Below, piece by piece: positions 7,360 to 12,981 of a DNA stretch of 12,981 nt. Position 1 is the first letter of the stretch; each line of letters begins with the position of its first letter. Source of the DNA: Pseudomonadota bacterium (GTDB lineage Bacteria; Pseudomonadota; Alphaproteobacteria; Rhizobiales; Devosiaceae); contig JAEWHZ010000167.1 in assembly GCA_023387585.1 (NCBI GenBank), positions 1 to 12,981 of the forward strand, in the 5' to 3' direction. The position numbers were made by a program, and so were the translations under genes. The notes under the pieces were generated by a model, which was given only the letters and a program-made list of their open reading frames with translations, was not told where the DNA came from and did not search any database.

Positions 7360-7375
7360 TTGACGTTAACGTCAA
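7360..7375. promoter_or_regulatory. Perfect 16-bp palindrome, likely MerR-type operator (box A)
   Basis: TTGACGTTAACGTCAA is fully self-complementary. It carries a TTGACG -35-like hexamer on each strand: leftward toward fadE (weak -10 TAGTTT at 7352-7347, 17 bases on) and rightward (weak TAAACA at 7386-7391, 20 bases on, the long spacing typical of MerR-controlled promoters). MerR-family regulators of acyl-CoA and branched-chain catabolism (LiuR group) are known, from memory, to bind palindromes of this kind with ACGT-containing halves. The local MerR gene at 9259-9648 is the natural candidate; binding is inferred. Confidence 0.7.
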
Positions 7376-7469
7376 CCAAGCGCCGTAAACACCGCATGCA
7401 CGCAATGGTGGCGGCGCGCCGGCCGGCCGCACAAACTTTGCTGCCGCCCGCTTCCCCGCGCGTCATTGT

Positions 7470-7498
7470 TTGACGCATGGGTCAAGCTGATCGATACT
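7470..7498 (+). promoter_or_regulatory. fadD promoter with second operator-like site (box B)
   Basis: TTGACG (7470-7475) and GATACT (7493-7498) are separated by 17 bases and form the best-matching promoter for fadD, predicting a start near 7505 and a leader of about 50 bases. The -35 box is also the left half of TTGACGCATGGGTCAA (7470-7485). Its outer halves TTGAC and GTCAA are separated by six bases exactly as in box A, but the centre is not symmetrical. A protein bound at both sites could control fadE and fadD together, and the MerR gene downstream of fadD through read-through. That is inference. Confidence 0.6.
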
Positions 7499-7553
7499 CG
7501 TCCTGCGTCGCCACGAACCCGCAAGAGGTTCGCCGACCACGAGGAGAACCCTG

Positions 7554-9272
7554 ATGAGCAATGCGCCTGCCGACTTCCCGCGCCCCTGGCTCGAGCATTA
7601 TCCCGACGGGATCGAGTGGGACGTCGCCATCGACACCAGCCCGGTGCACGAACAGGTGCTGGCCGCCTGCGCCCGCAACCCGGATGCGGTGGCGCTCGAC
7701 TTTCTCGGCGGCACGACGCGGTTCGGCGAACTGGGGGCGCGCATCCGCGCCTTCGCCGGTGCGCTGCAAAAGGAATTCGGCGTCAAGAAGGGCAGCCGCG
7801 TCGCATTGCTGCTGCCCAACACGCCGTTCTTTCCGGTGGCCTATTACGGCACCCTGCTGGCCGGCGGCACGGTGGTGAACTGCAACCCGCTCTACACCGT
7901 GCCCGAGCTGAGCCATATCGTTGCCAATTCACGCGCCGAGCTGATCGTCACGCTCGACCTCAAGCAATTGTTCGACAAGGCCGAGGCGCTGGTGAGCGCC
8001 GGGCACGGCAAGACCATCATCGCCTGCCATTTCCCCGACGCCCTGCCACTGGTGAAGAAGATCCTGTACTCGGTGGCCAAGCGCAAGGATCTGAGCGATC
8101 CGCGCAAATCCGCCGTCGCCGGCCGGGTGCGGCATTATTCCGAGCTGATCGGGGCCGGCCACGCGCCTGAACCGGTGGCCATCGATGCACATCGCGACGT
8201 GGCCGTGCAGCAATATACCGGCGGCACCACCGGCATTCCCAAGGGCGCATTGCTGACCCATGCCAATATCGCCGCCAATATGAGCCAGATCGACAAATGG
8301 GGCTGCGGCTTGTTCTACCCGCCGACCCGGGTCGTGGCCGTGCTGCCCTTCTTCCACATCTTCGCGATGACGGTGTGCATGAACGTGCCGCTATGCAACG
8401 GCACCCAGGTGGTCATGCTGCCGCGCTTCGAGCTCAAGGCGTTTCTGGGACTGATGCGCCGTACCCGGCCCAACGTGCTGCCGGCGGTACCGACCCTGCT
8501 CGCAGCGCTCGCCAAATCCGACAGCGTCAAGCCGGAGGACCTGTCGAGCCTCGAAATCTCGATATCGGGCGGCGCGCCGCTGGCCAATGAGGTGCGCGCG
8601 GCATTCTCCAAGAAATCGCCCGCTTTGCTGGCCGAGGGTTATGGGCTGACCGAAGCCTCGCCGGTGGTATGCTGCGCCGCCCTGCGCGTACCCTCCAAGC
8701 CGATGTCCATCGGCCTGCCCCTGCCCGCAACCGATATCCGCTTCATCGACGTCGACACCTCCGAGCCGGTGGCGGTCGGCCGGAACGGGGAATTGCAGGT
8801 CAAGGGCCCGCAGGTGACCATCGGCTATTTCGAGGACGAGGCCGCCACCGAGGCCGCCTTCATGGACGGCTGGCTGCGCACCGGCGATGTCGGGCACATG
8901 GACGAGGACGGCTATGTCTTCCTCGTCGACCGCATCAAGGACCTGATCATCAGCTCGGGGTTCAACGTCTATCCGCGCGTGATCGAGGAAGCGCTGCTCA
9001 CCCACGAGGCGGTCGAGGAAACCAATGTCATCGGCGTGCCCGACACCTATCGTGGCGAAGCCCCAGTGGCCTTCGTCAAGCTGCTCGACGGGCAGGCGGC
9101 GACCGAAGCCGAGCTCAAGACCTTCCTCGCCGAAAGGATCAACAAGCTCGAAATGCCGCGCGAGATCATCTTCAAGGACGCCTTGCCGAAAACCCTGATC
9201 GGCAAGCTGTCCAAGAAGGAACTGCGCGAGGAATATGCAAACCGCAAGGCACCGACCCGTGAACAGGCTTGA
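7554..9272 (+). CDS. fadD: Long-chain fatty acid-CoA ligase (FadD-like acyl-CoA synthetase)
   Basis: A 572-residue AMP-forming ligase that activates fatty acids with ATP and CoA, supplying acyl-CoA to FadE. The adenylation motifs appear in order: YTGGTTGIPKGA (P-loop, about 219-230), GYGLTEASP (A5), GWLRTGDVGHMDEDGY (A7), DRIKDLIISSGFNVYP (A8) and PKTLIGKLSKKEL with the catalytic lysine K551 (A10). The length is close to E. coli FadD (561). The ATG at 7554 has GAGGAG (7541-7546) seven bases upstream. It is divergent from fadE, and its 3' end overlaps the start of the MerR regulator gene. Long-chain preference is inferred from the overall FadD-like layout and the fad context; a medium-chain or branched substrate cannot be excluded. 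Confidence 0.93.
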   Translation: MSNAPADFPRPWLEHYPDGIEWDVAIDTSPVHEQVLAACARNPDAVALDFLGGTTRFGELGARIRAFAGALQKEFGVKKGSRVALLLPNTPFFPVAYYGTLLAGGTVVNCNPLYTVPELSHIVANSRAELIVTLDLKQLFDKAEALVSAGHGKTIIACHFPDALPLVKKILYSVAKRKDLSDPRKSAVAGRVRHYSELIGAGHAPEPVAIDAHRDVAVQQYTGGTTGIPKGALLTHANIAANMSQIDKWGCGLFYPPTRVVAVLPFFHIFAMTVCMNVPLCNGTQVVMLPRFELKAFLGLMRRTRPNVLPAVPTLLAALAKSDSVKPEDLSSLEISISGGAPLANEVRAAFSKKSPALLAEGYGLTEASPVVCCAALRVPSKPMSIGLPLPATDIRFIDVDTSEPVAVGRNGELQVKGPQVTIGYFEDEAATEAAFMDGWLRTGDVGHMDEDGYVFLVDRIKDLIISSGFNVYPRVIEEALLTHEAVEETNVIGVPDTYRGEAPVAFVKLLDGQAATEAELKTFLAERINKLEMPREIIFKDALPKTLIGKLSKKELREEYANRKAPTREQA

Positions 9273-9648
9273 AAGCGAAAACCGCGACCTCTACGCCATC
9301 GCCGACCTCGCCCGCGAATTCGGCATCTCGACGCGCACCATCCGGTTCTACGAGGCCAAGGGGCTGATCGCCCCGGAGCGCGTCGGCTCGACCCGCGTGT
9401 TCCGGCGCCGCGACCGCGCCCGGCTCATCCTGATCCTGCGCGGCAAGCGGCTCGGCTTCTCGCTGCGCGACATCTCGGACTATCTCAAGCTCTACGACGC
9501 CGACCGCGACCAGCAGGTGCACCTGCTGGTGGAAAAGGTCGAAGAACGCCTCGCCTCGCTGGAGCGCCAGCGGGACGACCTGGAGCAGACCATGGGGGAG
9601 TTGCGCGAGATCCTGAAGCTGGCGCGGGAGCGGACAGCAAAGGGTTGA
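9259..9648 (+). CDS. MerR-family transcriptional regulator, candidate controller of the fad genes
   Basis: About 129 residues. A winged helix-turn-helix of MerR type (YAIADLAREFGISTRTIRFYEAKGLI, about 11-36) and GSTRVFRRRDRARLILI are followed by a long amphipathic helix (about 84-122, LLVEKVEERLASLERQ onward), the usual MerR dimerisation coiled coil. There is no separate ligand domain and no cysteine, so it is not a metal or redox sensor of the classical kind; it resembles the small LiuR-like regulators of acyl-CoA catabolism. The start is uncertain: GTG 9259 (overlap with fadD 14 bases, weak AAGG upstream) or ATG 9235 (overlap 38 bases, GAGGA only two bases away). Co-transcription with fadD and the TTGAC-N6-GTCAA sites at 7360 and 7470 suggest autoregulated control of the whole cluster. 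Confidence 0.85.
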   Translation: MNRLESENRDLYAIADLAREFGISTRTIRFYEAKGLIAPERVGSTRVFRRRDRARLILILRGKRLGFSLRDISDYLKLYDADRDQQVHLLVEKVEERLASLERQRDDLEQTMGELREILKLARERTAKG

Positions 9649-9690
9649 ATTCGCCAATGCGTAACGTATATGGTACAAAATGTCGTACCA
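9645..9690 (+). promoter_or_regulatory. Promoter and operator of yefM-yoeB
   Basis: TTGAAT (9645-9650) and TATATG (9667-9672), 16 bases apart, make a plausible promoter whose -35 overlaps the merR stop codon. An inverted repeat TGGTAC (9671-9676), eight bases, GTACCA (9685-9690) overlaps the -10 and start point. E. coli YefM represses its operon through sites with TGTACA-like cores, so this GTAC-containing repeat is a good autoregulation site. Binding is inferred. Confidence 0.6.
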
Positions 9691-9708
9691 AGGAAGATTG
9701 AGTCTGCA

Positions 9709-9963
9709 ATGCGCGCCAAATCCATTTCCGAGTTTCGAAAGAATATCGCCGCAGATATCGATGCTGCCATCGAGGACCACGTTCCGCTCATCGTCACCCG
9801 CTCCGGCGGCAAGGAGCCGGCGGTCGTGATGTCGTTGCGCGACTTCGAGTCCTGGCGCGAGACTCTCTACCTTCTGAGCAATCCTGCAAATGCTGCGGAA
9901 CTGCGTGAGTCGATCGCCCAACTCGAGCGTGGTGAAGCCAAGGAACGCGACCTGATTGAGTAA
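9709..9963 (+). CDS. yefM: YefM antitoxin (Phd/YefM family)
   Basis: An 84-residue antitoxin aligning end to end with YefM: the N-terminal DNA-binding half SISEFRKNIAADIDAAIEDH, then PLIVTRSGG and AVVMSLRDFESWRET, and the toxin-binding half LYLLSNPANAAELRESI ending KERDLIE. It should neutralise the YoeB product and repress the operon. I prefer ATG 9709 because the open frame back to 9670 would start inside the operator repeat. The nearest ribosome-like site, AGGAAG (9691-9696), is rather far at 12 bases. The 3' end overlaps yoeB by eight bases. Base composition drops here (30 of 60 bases are G or C at 9721-9780 by hand count), unlike the fad genes, which hints at acquisition by transfer. Confidence 0.92.
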   Translation: MRAKSISEFRKNIAADIDAAIEDHVPLIVTRSGGKEPAVVMSLRDFESWRETLYLLSNPANAAELRESIAQLERGEAKERDLIE

Positions 9964-10222
9964 GCTGACCTTCACCGACAGGGGTTGGGCGCACTACCTC
10001 TATTGGCAGGAGCACGATCTTCGACGCGCTCGCAAACTCAATCAGTTGATCGAGGCCACCCGGCGGACGCCGTTTTCGGGCATCGGAAAACCCGAACCGC
10101 TCGTGGGCGAGTTGTCGGGGTATTGGTCACGGCGGATCGATGATGAGCACAGACTGGTCTACCGCTTCAGAGACGATACTCTCGAGATCGTTCAGTGCCG
10201 ATTCCACTATAGAAAGAAATAA
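9956..10222 (+). CDS. yoeB: YoeB mRNA interferase toxin (Txe/YoeB family)
   Basis: An 88-residue ribosome-dependent RNase toxin. It matches YoeB throughout: WAHYLYWQEHD, LIEATRRTPFSGIGKPEPL, LSGYWSRRIDDEHRLVY and CRFHYRKK. The catalytic residues known for E. coli YoeB (E46, R65, H83, Y84) are all present, shifted by one: E47, R66, H84, Y85. The start is TTG at 9956, eight bases inside yefM; it is the only start giving a full-length family match, and the overlap plus the weak codon would keep toxin output below antitoxin. It ends two bases before the end of the oppositely oriented ligase gene. The toxin looks intact and therefore probably functional. Confidence 0.92.
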   Translation: MSKLTFTDRGWAHYLYWQEHDLRRARKLNQLIEATRRTPFSGIGKPEPLVGELSGYWSRRIDDEHRLVYRFRDDTLEIVQCRFHYRKK

Positions 10223-10224
10223 TC

Positions 10225-11808
10225 CTAAGTCGCCGCCACCAGCGCCATCACCTCGTCGAGAGTGCCCGCCTCGGTCGCCGGCTTGTCCCAGCGGATGCGG
10301 TTGATGCGGGGAAAGCGCAGGGCGACGCCGGATTTGTGGCGGCCGGAACGCTGGGCGGAGTCGAAGGCGACTTCGAACACCAGTTCCTTGTCGACCTCGC
10401 GCACCGGGCCGAAGGACGCGACGGTGTGAGTGCGGATCCAGCGGTCGAGCTGACGCAATTCCTCGTCGGTGAAGCCGAAATAAGCCTTGCCGATCGGCAC
10501 GATGTCGGCGCCGGCCCAGACGCCGAAGGTGTAGTCGGAATAGTAGGACGAGCGCCGGCCGTGCCCGCGCTGGGCATACATCAGGACGGCATCGACGAGG
10601 TTGGGGTCGCGCTTCCATTTGTACCACAATCCCTTGGGGCGGCCGGGCAGGTAGGGCGCGGTTTTCAGCTTGAGCATCACCCCTTCGTGCCCGTTCTCGT
10701 CGGCGCCGCGCCGGCGGATGTCGCCGAGCGTTGTCCAGTCGGCGAAGGGGATGATCCCGCTCAGATCGAGCCGCCTTTGCGGATGGCGCGCGAAGAAGGC
10801 TTCGAGCCGGGCGCGGCGTCCGGTCCAGGGCAGTGAGCGGATATCCTCGGTGCCGTCGAACAGCATGTCATAGGCACGCATGAAGGCCGGCAGGGTGTTG
10901 AGCTGTTTCGGGATGGCGATCTTGCGGTTGAGGCGCTGCTGCAGGTCGTTGAAGGCGAGCGGCGAAAAATCATGGCCGACCAGCAATTCGCCGTCCAGCA
11001 CCGCCTCGCCATAGACGTCGGAGACGATGTCCGGGAAGGCGGCGGAGATTTCGTCGCCGGTGCGCGAGAACAGCGACACTCCGGCCTCGCCCATGACCAG
11101 TTGCACGCGGATGCCGTCCCATTTCCATTCGGCGGCGAATTCGGCCGGGTCGAGCTTTTCGAAATCGCGCGCCTCGTCGACCGGGTTGGACAGCATCAGC
11201 GGGTGGAAGCGCGCCGTATGGTCGATGTCGGGTGCGTCCTCGCGGCCGTCGAGCCAGTCGAACAGCTCGCGATAGGGCGGCGTGATGCCGTGCCAGATTT
11301 CCTCGATACGCTGCAATTCCTTGCCGCTCATCTCGGCCAGCGCGGTCTTGGCCAGCCGCGCCGAGATGCCGATGCGCAACCCGCCGGTGACCAGCTTCAC
11401 CAGCGCCCAGCGCTCGTGGATCGAGGCGCGGGTCAGAAGCGCGCCGATCAGCGCCGGCAGGTCGCGCTTAGGCGTGATGTTCAGGAGCTCGATCAGTTCG
11501 GAGAGCGAAGGCAGCGGCTCGGTCTCGCCGGTCTCGCGATGCGGCCAGATCAGCGCGATGGTCTCGCCGAGGTCGCCGACATAGTCGTAGCTGAGGGCGA
11601 ACAGGTGCGGGTCGACCTCGGCCAGCACGGTTTCCTTGAGCAGCGCCGGCTTGACGTTGCGAAAGCTGAGCGCCCCGGTGAGCACCGCCAGCGCCAGCCC
11701 GCGATCGGGATCGGGGGTGGTCGAGAAATAGCGCGCCAGCGCCGCGATCTTGCGGTTGCGCGACGGGGTGAGCGCCAGAACTTCGAGCAGGTCGGCGAAG
11801 GCCCTCAT
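10225..11808 (-). CDS. ATP-dependent DNA ligase of the bacterial ligase/exonuclease cassette
   Basis: A 527-residue DNA ligase. The N-terminal ligase domain (about 1-200) precedes the nucleotidyltransferase core with the adenylated lysine K229 in EWKWDGIRVQL (motif I), LDGELL (271-276, motif III), EGVMLK (375-380, motif IV) and WYKWKR (395-400, motif V), then an OB-fold domain to the end. It fits the stand-alone bacterial ATP ligase family that travels with an MBL exonuclease, an Lhr-like helicase and a phosphoesterase, and is thought to act in DNA repair. ATG 11808 has GGAGGA about six bases upstream and overlaps the exonuclease stop by ATGA. Frames extending to 12441 run over the exonuclease and are not coding. 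The helicase and phosphoesterase partners are not downstream here. Confidence 0.92.
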   Translation of the reverse strand: MRAFADLLEVLALTPSRNRKIAALARYFSTTPDPDRGLALAVLTGALSFRNVKPALLKETVLAEVDPHLFALSYDYVGDLGETIALIWPHRETGETEPLPSLSELIELLNITPKRDLPALIGALLTRASIHERWALVKLVTGGLRIGISARLAKTALAEMSGKELQRIEEIWHGITPPYRELFDWLDGREDAPDIDHTARFHPLMLSNPVDEARDFEKLDPAEFAAEWKWDGIRVQLVMGEAGVSLFSRTGDEISAAFPDIVSDVYGEAVLDGELLVGHDFSPLAFNDLQQRLNRKIAIPKQLNTLPAFMRAYDMLFDGTEDIRSLPWTGRRARLEAFFARHPQRRLDLSGIIPFADWTTLGDIRRRGADENGHEGVMLKLKTAPYLPGRPKGLWYKWKRDPNLVDAVLMYAQRGHGRRSSYYSDYTFGVWAGADIVPIGKAYFGFTDEELRQLDRWIRTHTVASFGPVREVDKELVFEVAFDSAQRSGRHKSGVALRFPRINRIRWDKPATEAGTLDEVMALVAAT

Positions 11809-12812
11809 GCGTCCTCCTCCCCGGAATCGGCATCCCCCTCGTCCTCGAAGCGCTGGAGGTTGAGCGGTTCCGCTTCGAGCCCCTCCTGGCGCGACCAGTG
11901 TACCAGCCCGTCCTCTCGGCCATGGGTAACCCAGACGGTTTCGCAGCCGGTTTCGACGACGGAACGGGTGAGCTCGCCCCAGTCGCAATGATCGGAGATG
12001 ACGAGCGGCAGCTCGACCAGCGCCTGGCGGGCGCGCTGCTTGATGCTCATCCAGCCGGAAGCCTGGCAGGTCAGCGGATCGGGGAAGCGCCGGCTCCAGC
12101 GGTCGCGGATCGCCGAGGGCGGGGCGATGACGATGGCGCCGGCCAGCGCCTTGGGGTCGGCGCCGGTCGCGGGGCGCAGATCGCCGAGCGGAACGCCGAG
12201 TTCCTCGTAAAGCGCGCAGAGTCGGATCATGGCGCCGTGCAGGTAGATGGGGGCGTCGTAGCCGGCGGCGCGCAAGAGGGCGATGACGCGCTGCGCCTTG
12301 CCGAGCGCATAGCAGCCGACCATATGCGCGCGCCCCGGATTGGCCTCGACCGAGGCCAGGAGGCGGGAAATCTCGCGCTCGGGATGCGGATGCTGGAACA
12401 CCGGCAGGCCAAAGGTCGCCTCGGTGATGAAGACGTCGCATTCAACGAGCTCGAAGGGCTCGGCGGTGGCATCGGGCAGGCGCTTGTAGTCGCCGGTGAC
12501 GACGACGCGCTGGCCGCGCGCCTCGATCAGCACCTGCGCCGAGCCGAGGATGTGCCCGGCGGGATAAAGCGTGACGGCGAAATCGTCGATGCGCACGGTC
12601 TCGCCGAAACCGACAGGCTGGAAGCGCTTCGCGCAATCCTCGCCATAGCGGGCCTTCATGATGGCGATGGTCTCGGGCGTCGCCAGCACGGCATCGTGTC
12701 CGGCGCGGGCATGGTCGGCATGGCCGTGGGTGACGATGGCCCGCGCGCGCGGCACGCCGGGATCGACATAGGTGTCGATGGCGCGGATATGCAGGTTTCT
12801 GTCGATCAGCAT
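11805..12812 (-). CDS. Ligase-associated exonuclease, metallo-beta-lactamase fold (beta-CASP-like)
   Basis: A 335-residue metal-dependent nuclease related to mRNA 3'-end processing and SNM1-type enzymes. The metal motif is THGHADH (H29, H31, D33, H34), with H87 in AGHILGSAQ, D108 in VVTGDYKR, FITEATFGLP, and later SDHCDW and VTHGRED. It probably trims DNA ends before its partner ligase seals them; that role is inferred from the family and the ATGA-coupled ligase gene. The C-terminus is acidic (EDEGDADSGEEDA). ATG 12812 has AAGGG six bases upstream; the open frame up to 12971 would overlap the EAL gene in another frame and is rejected. It lies 53 bases after the stop of the upstream EAL gene, so read-through transcription is possible. 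Confidence 0.9.
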   Translation of the reverse strand: MLIDRNLHIRAIDTYVDPGVPRARAIVTHGHADHARAGHDAVLATPETIAIMKARYGEDCAKRFQPVGFGETVRIDDFAVTLYPAGHILGSAQVLIEARGQRVVVTGDYKRLPDATAEPFELVECDVFITEATFGLPVFQHPHPEREISRLLASVEANPGRAHMVGCYALGKAQRVIALLRAAGYDAPIYLHGAMIRLCALYEELGVPLGDLRPATGADPKALAGAIVIAPPSAIRDRWSRRFPDPLTCQASGWMSIKQRARQALVELPLVISDHCDWGELTRSVVETGCETVWVTHGREDGLVHWSRQEGLEAEPLNLQRFEDEGDADSGEEDA

Positions 12813-12865
12813 CGCGGACCCTTCGGCTTGCCCGCGGCAACGGGCCAGCGGCCTTCCGGGTTGCC

Positions 12866-12981
12866 TCAGGCGACCCGGGCGCTGCCCTGGCCGGAACGCT
12901 GGGCCAGCCAGCCCGCCAGCGCATCGGGCGCCATGGCGGGCGCGAACAGATAGCCTTGCAGCACGTCGCACCCCAGCGCTT
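12866..12981 (-). CDS. EAL-domain protein (c-di-GMP phosphodiesterase type), C-terminal end only
   Basis: The last 37 codons of a gene entering from the right edge read ALGCDVLQGYLFAPAMAP, then a short tail ending GSARVA and a TGA at 12868-12866. The LGCD-x-x-QGYLFA-x-x-M segment is the typical end of EAL domains, which hydrolyse cyclic di-GMP; here it lies about 20 residues from the stop. Catalytic residues and any GGDEF, PAS or membrane parts lie outside the window, so activity is unknown. No start codon is in view. It is co-directional with the exonuclease and ligase genes; a functional link is not implied. Confidence 0.85.
   Translation of the reverse strand, partial: ALGCDVLQGYLFAPAMAPDALAGWLAQRSGQGSARVA

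Larger units (their letters stand above)
7232..7553. promoter_or_regulatory. Divergent fadE/fadD control region (322 bases, no gene)
   Basis: This gap separates the fadE start (leftward) from the fadD start (rightward). It contains three operator-like sites listed separately (7324-7343, 7360-7375, 7470-7485), a good fadD promoter (7470-7498), and the ribosome sites of fadE (GAGGAG before 7231) and fadD (GAGGAG, 7541-7546). The middle stretch 7392-7460 is GC-rich, including a GGCGCGCCGGCCGGCC run, and I see no further signal there. Frames that cross the region from either side are extensions of fadE or antisense shadows. Confidence 0.8.

Noticed and set aside
5051..7363. A 770-codon open frame on the + strand opposite fadE
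   Set aside because: Antisense shadow of fadE with histidine, glycine and alanine bias, and it runs into the fadE/fadD control region.
7410..7430. GGCGCGCCGGCCGGCC stretch in the fadE/fadD gap, considered as an operator
   Set aside because: Palindromic only because of GC-rich simple composition, with no relation to the promoters or to the other sites.
4769..7432. An 887-residue version of FadE starting at 7432
   Set aside because: The added codons cross both operator palindromes and lack a ribosome site; ATG 7231 has GAGGAG at good spacing.
7466..8170. Open frame starting at 7466 overlapping the fadD 5' half
   Set aside because: It begins inside the fadD -35 region and is an arginine-rich shadow of FadD.
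10225..12441. A 738-residue version of the DNA ligase
   Set aside because: The extra N-terminal 211 codons are out-of-frame sequence of the exonuclease. ATG 11808 has a strong ribosome site and starts at the true ligase domain.
12836..12865. Inverted repeat GGCAAC / GTTGCC between the EAL stop and the exonuclease start, considered as a terminator
   Set aside because: Only six paired bases with an irregular interior, and no T-run follows in the direction of transcription.

Overview
The window is GC-rich, densely coded DNA that reads as an alphaproteobacterial chromosome, most likely Hyphomicrobiales. The clues are a single-domain receiver protein ending in a VGPDRRRR-type tail, a pair of TGTCACCCCGGC-type palindromic repeats, an E. 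coli-type membrane FadE fused into a fad operon, and the bacterial 'ligase-associated' exonuclease/ligase pair. I cannot name the genus.

Layout. Bases 1-488 hold a receiver-only protein (+). Bases 518-1174 hold a HigB/HigA toxin-antitoxin module (+) with a palindromic operator in front. Bases 1209-1313 hold two REP-like hairpins in inverted orientation between convergent genes. Bases 1368-7231 (-) are a four-gene operon, transcribed right to left: fadE, fadJ, fadI and a 50-residue membrane protein, joined by ATGA overlaps or a 1-base gap. Bases 7232-7553 are the divergent control region between fadE and fadD. Bases 7554-9648 (+) hold fadD and an overlapping MerR-family regulator. Bases 9645-10222 (+) hold a lower-GC YefM/YoeB toxin-antitoxin module. 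Bases 10225-12812 (-) hold an MBL-fold exonuclease and an ATP-dependent DNA ligase joined by ATGA. Bases 12866-12981 (-) are the last 37 codons of an EAL-domain protein cut by the window edge.

How the genes fit together. FadD activates fatty acids to acyl-CoA, FadE makes the 2-enoyl-CoA, FadJ hydrates and oxidises it, and FadI thiolytically cleaves it, so a full beta-oxidation cycle lies in about 8 kb. The control region has a perfect 16-bp palindrome (TTGACGTTAACGTCAA, 7360-7375). A second site with the same half-sites and spacing (7470-7485) overlaps the fadD -35 box. A different 20-bp inverted repeat (7324-7343) sits on the fadE side. The MerR-type gene co-directional with fadD is the natural candidate to read the first two sites, giving a self-contained, autoregulated regulon. 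The third site implies another, unlinked repressor.

No CRISPR array, phage, transposase, rRNA or tRNA was seen. I found no wholly new system. The most interesting material is the fad control region, the unexplained coupled 50-residue membrane protein, and the two toxin-antitoxin cassettes that bracket the fad cluster.
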